DNA from: Candidatus Nanopelagicales bacterium
GTDB taxonomy: Bacteria > Actinomycetota > Actinomycetes > S36-B12
Direction of reading: 5' to 3'
Length of the DNA: 64,000 nt
NCBI GenBank assembly: GCA_018401415.1
Contig: JAGYKV010000018.1
Coordinates: 149,939 to 213,938, forward strand
A program made the position numbers and the translations under genes. Positions 62,998 to 64,000 of the stretch are shown piece after piece (position 1 is the first letter of the stretch; each line of letters starts with the position of its first letter). The notes below the pieces were generated by a model. That model was not told where the DNA came from. It did no database searches and saw nothing but the letters and a program-made list of their open reading frames with translations.

Positions 62998-63430
62998 CGC
63001 CAGTTGCCACGTCCGAAACTCTCAAACGGGCTAGTTATCTATGCGTTAGTCCTGAAAAATTGGTGAAGGCGCATTTCCTGCTTTTCGGAGGCGATCGAGG
63101 AATGAAATCCCGGTCTTCAAGGGGTTTTCGTGGTGGCCAGGGACGAGATCGAACCGTCGACCTTCCGATTTTCAGTCAGTGACAGTAGCGTCTCTGTGCT
63201 CCATAGTGCTTCAGTATGTAAAGCAATTTCCTCGCAAAGCAGTATTTATGTAGCACTATCAATCATGGTGTTGCGCTACGTCTGTGACAAATTAGTGACA
63301 CGATTCGCCAACTAGTTTTGGTCCCTGTGGTGGCTGCACATCTAGGGGCAACTCGCTATTTCCCCCATCTCTCGGTAACTATTGGATTGATGGAGACGAC
63401 TTGCACGCTATCGGGTTCGAACTGACTCCA
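62998..63430. other. 430-base stretch with tRNA repeat copy 6 and element-end sequence
   Basis: No gene. Besides the tRNA repeat at 63131-63178 it contains TGTGACAAATTAGTGACACG at 63282-63301, which matches the sequence past repeat copy 4 at almost the same distance (about 105 bases). Confidence 0.5.
63131..63178 (-). repeat. tRNA-Phe 3'-half repeat, copy 6
   Basis: Minus strand: GACTGAAAATCGGAAGGTCGA, T-arm GACGGTTCGATCTCGTC, CCTGGCCACCA. The bases beyond CCA (63109-63130) match those beside copy 2 with one difference. Confidence 0.9.
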
Positions 63431-63432
63431 CT

Positions 63433-63600
63433 TATCGAGATATTCATTGCTTTTAGACCGGTCGCGGGGTTACCTGCTGCGCTAGTTGTCTTCTCCTGCC
63501 TGAAGAAAGTTGGGTGTTCACTAAGTGATAGGCAGATTCCTTCCCCCAGTTGATTGTTGGGGTGTATCGTTTCGGCAACTACTCAACATGTGGAGGATGT
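63433..63600 (+). promoter_or_regulatory. Conserved upstream block of lanthipeptide precursor, copy 3
   Basis: Matches 38793-38958 in order and spacing: TCGAGATAT, AGACCGGTCGCGG, GCAGATT, GGTGTATCGTTTCGGCAACTA, then TGGAGGATGT before the ATG. Conservation over 165 noncoding bases implies the whole expression unit was duplicated. Confidence 0.78.
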
Positions 63601-64000
63601 ATGGATGCTCAAAGTTTTTTAGGGGCACTTGCCCCTGCTGTGACCGATGCGGATGCGCGGGAACGTTTCCTTGCCGACCCCAAAGCAGTACTAGCAGCCG
63701 CGGGGCTGGACCTGCCGGAATGGTTCACGGTGACTGCACGTGAAGGTGATGCCGCTGAACTGATCATCACCGTGCCGGCCCTACGCGACCCGGATGCTGA
63801 CATCAGCGACGACGTCCTCGAAAGCGTCGCTGGAGGATCTGTGGATACGGGATACTGTTTTCCCTACGATAGTTTTAATGATAGCCCCGTGAGTGGGCGT
63901 GGTTGGCTAACCCACCCGCAGTGGTGTGGAGGTGAGCGCGTGTCGGCGGGCGTTCACGCAGTGATAAGCAGATTGTTTCCAATTGTGTTTTGCGGTGTAT
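63601..64000 (+). CDS. Lanthipeptide precursor 3, frame open to the window edge
   Basis: Leader of 79 residues (MDAQSFLGALAPAVTDADAR ... SDDVLESVAGG), the same length and Gly-Gly end as copies 1 and 2. The core region starts SVDTGYCFPYDSFNDSPVSG and has Cys as well as Ser/Thr, so it could form thioether rings. In this frame it reads through the conserved 3' hairpin (63893-63919) and into the next promoter without a stop. One more T in the TTTT at 63857 would instead give core SVDTGYCFSLR and an immediate TAG, similar in size to copies 1 and 2. Which is right cannot be settled here. The leader lies 20 kb from LanM. Confidence 0.8.
   Translation, partial: MDAQSFLGALAPAVTDADARERFLADPKAVLAAAGLDLPEWFTVTAREGDAAELIITVPALRDPDADISDDVLESVAGGSVDTGYCFPYDSFNDSPVSGRGWLTHPQWCGGERVSAGVHAVISRLFPIVFCGV
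63955..64000 (+). promoter_or_regulatory. Start of a fourth precursor promoter, cut by window edge
   Basis: GTGATAAGCAGATTG and TTTTGCGGTGTAT reproduce the core of the upstream blocks at 38885-38928 and 63521-63572. A fourth precursor gene is expected about 30-40 bases beyond the edge. Confidence 0.65.

Noticed and set aside
46325..63178. CRISPR array or integron attC sites from regularly repeated 47-base blocks
   Set aside because: Spacing is 1 to 7 kb with genes between, the repeats match a tRNA 3' half rather than an attC fold, and no cas or IntI gene is present.

Overview
The window looks like the chromosome of a planktonic-type actinobacterium (Actinomycetota). Gene content is actinobacterial: an srsABC-like phenolic lipid operon, a pyruvate phosphate dikinase, an actinobacterial tRNA-Phe 3' sequence with encoded CCA, GTG/TTG starts and ATGA-overlap operons. 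Base composition is moderate in most of the window and clearly GC-richer from about 54 to 60 kb. I cannot name the species.

Layout. 0-5.5 kb: a catabolic operon with an enolase-superfamily dehydratase, the E1 beta and alpha subunits of a 2-oxoacid dehydrogenase, a muconolactone-isomerase-like protein, a stand-alone lipoyl domain, a class III CoA-transferase and a VOC protein. 5.5-18.5 kb: a mosaic of secreted, membrane and regulatory genes with several broken ones, including scattered remains of a second copy of a Fas1/response-regulator/histidine-kinase cassette, a BspA-type LRR surface protein and a GNAT toxin-antitoxin pair. 18.5-36.7 kb: central C3 metabolism, with PPDK, a glycerol-type ABC importer (GlpVPQST-like), an amidohydrolase/DUF59/alcohol dehydrogenase group, transporters, and a hydroxyacid dehydrogenase next to glycerate kinase. 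36.9-38.3 kb: two secreted lipoproteins.

38.8-46.3 kb is the standout: a lanthipeptide locus with a LanM synthetase carrying the CCG (Cys-Cys-Cys zinc) motif of ProcM-type enzymes, flanked by two nearly identical precursor genes. Each precursor has a 79-residue NHLP leader ending in Gly-Gly, then a short divergent core, then a conserved 3' hairpin block. A third precursor lies 20 kb away at 63.6 kb, and the promoter of a probable fourth runs off the right edge. Directly downstream of the LanM group is a type III PKS / methyltransferase / flavoprotein operon for phenolic lipids.

46.3-64 kb is an accreted array of genomic cassettes. Six copies of the 3' half of a tRNA-Phe(GAA) gene, all in the same orientation, separate blocks holding a photolyase, CorA and phosphate transporter genes, an SDR/TetR pair, HigBA-, YefM/YoeB- and AbiE-type toxin-antitoxin systems, a 5'-nucleotidase, and the third precursor. 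A decayed tyrosine integrase lies in the first block. The pattern predicts an intact tRNA-Phe gene on the minus strand to the right of the window.

Many genes carry single-base lesions (PiT, 5'-nucleotidase, DUF2231, AbiEii-like, integrase and others). Some are probably true decay; some, especially in PiT, could be sequence errors.
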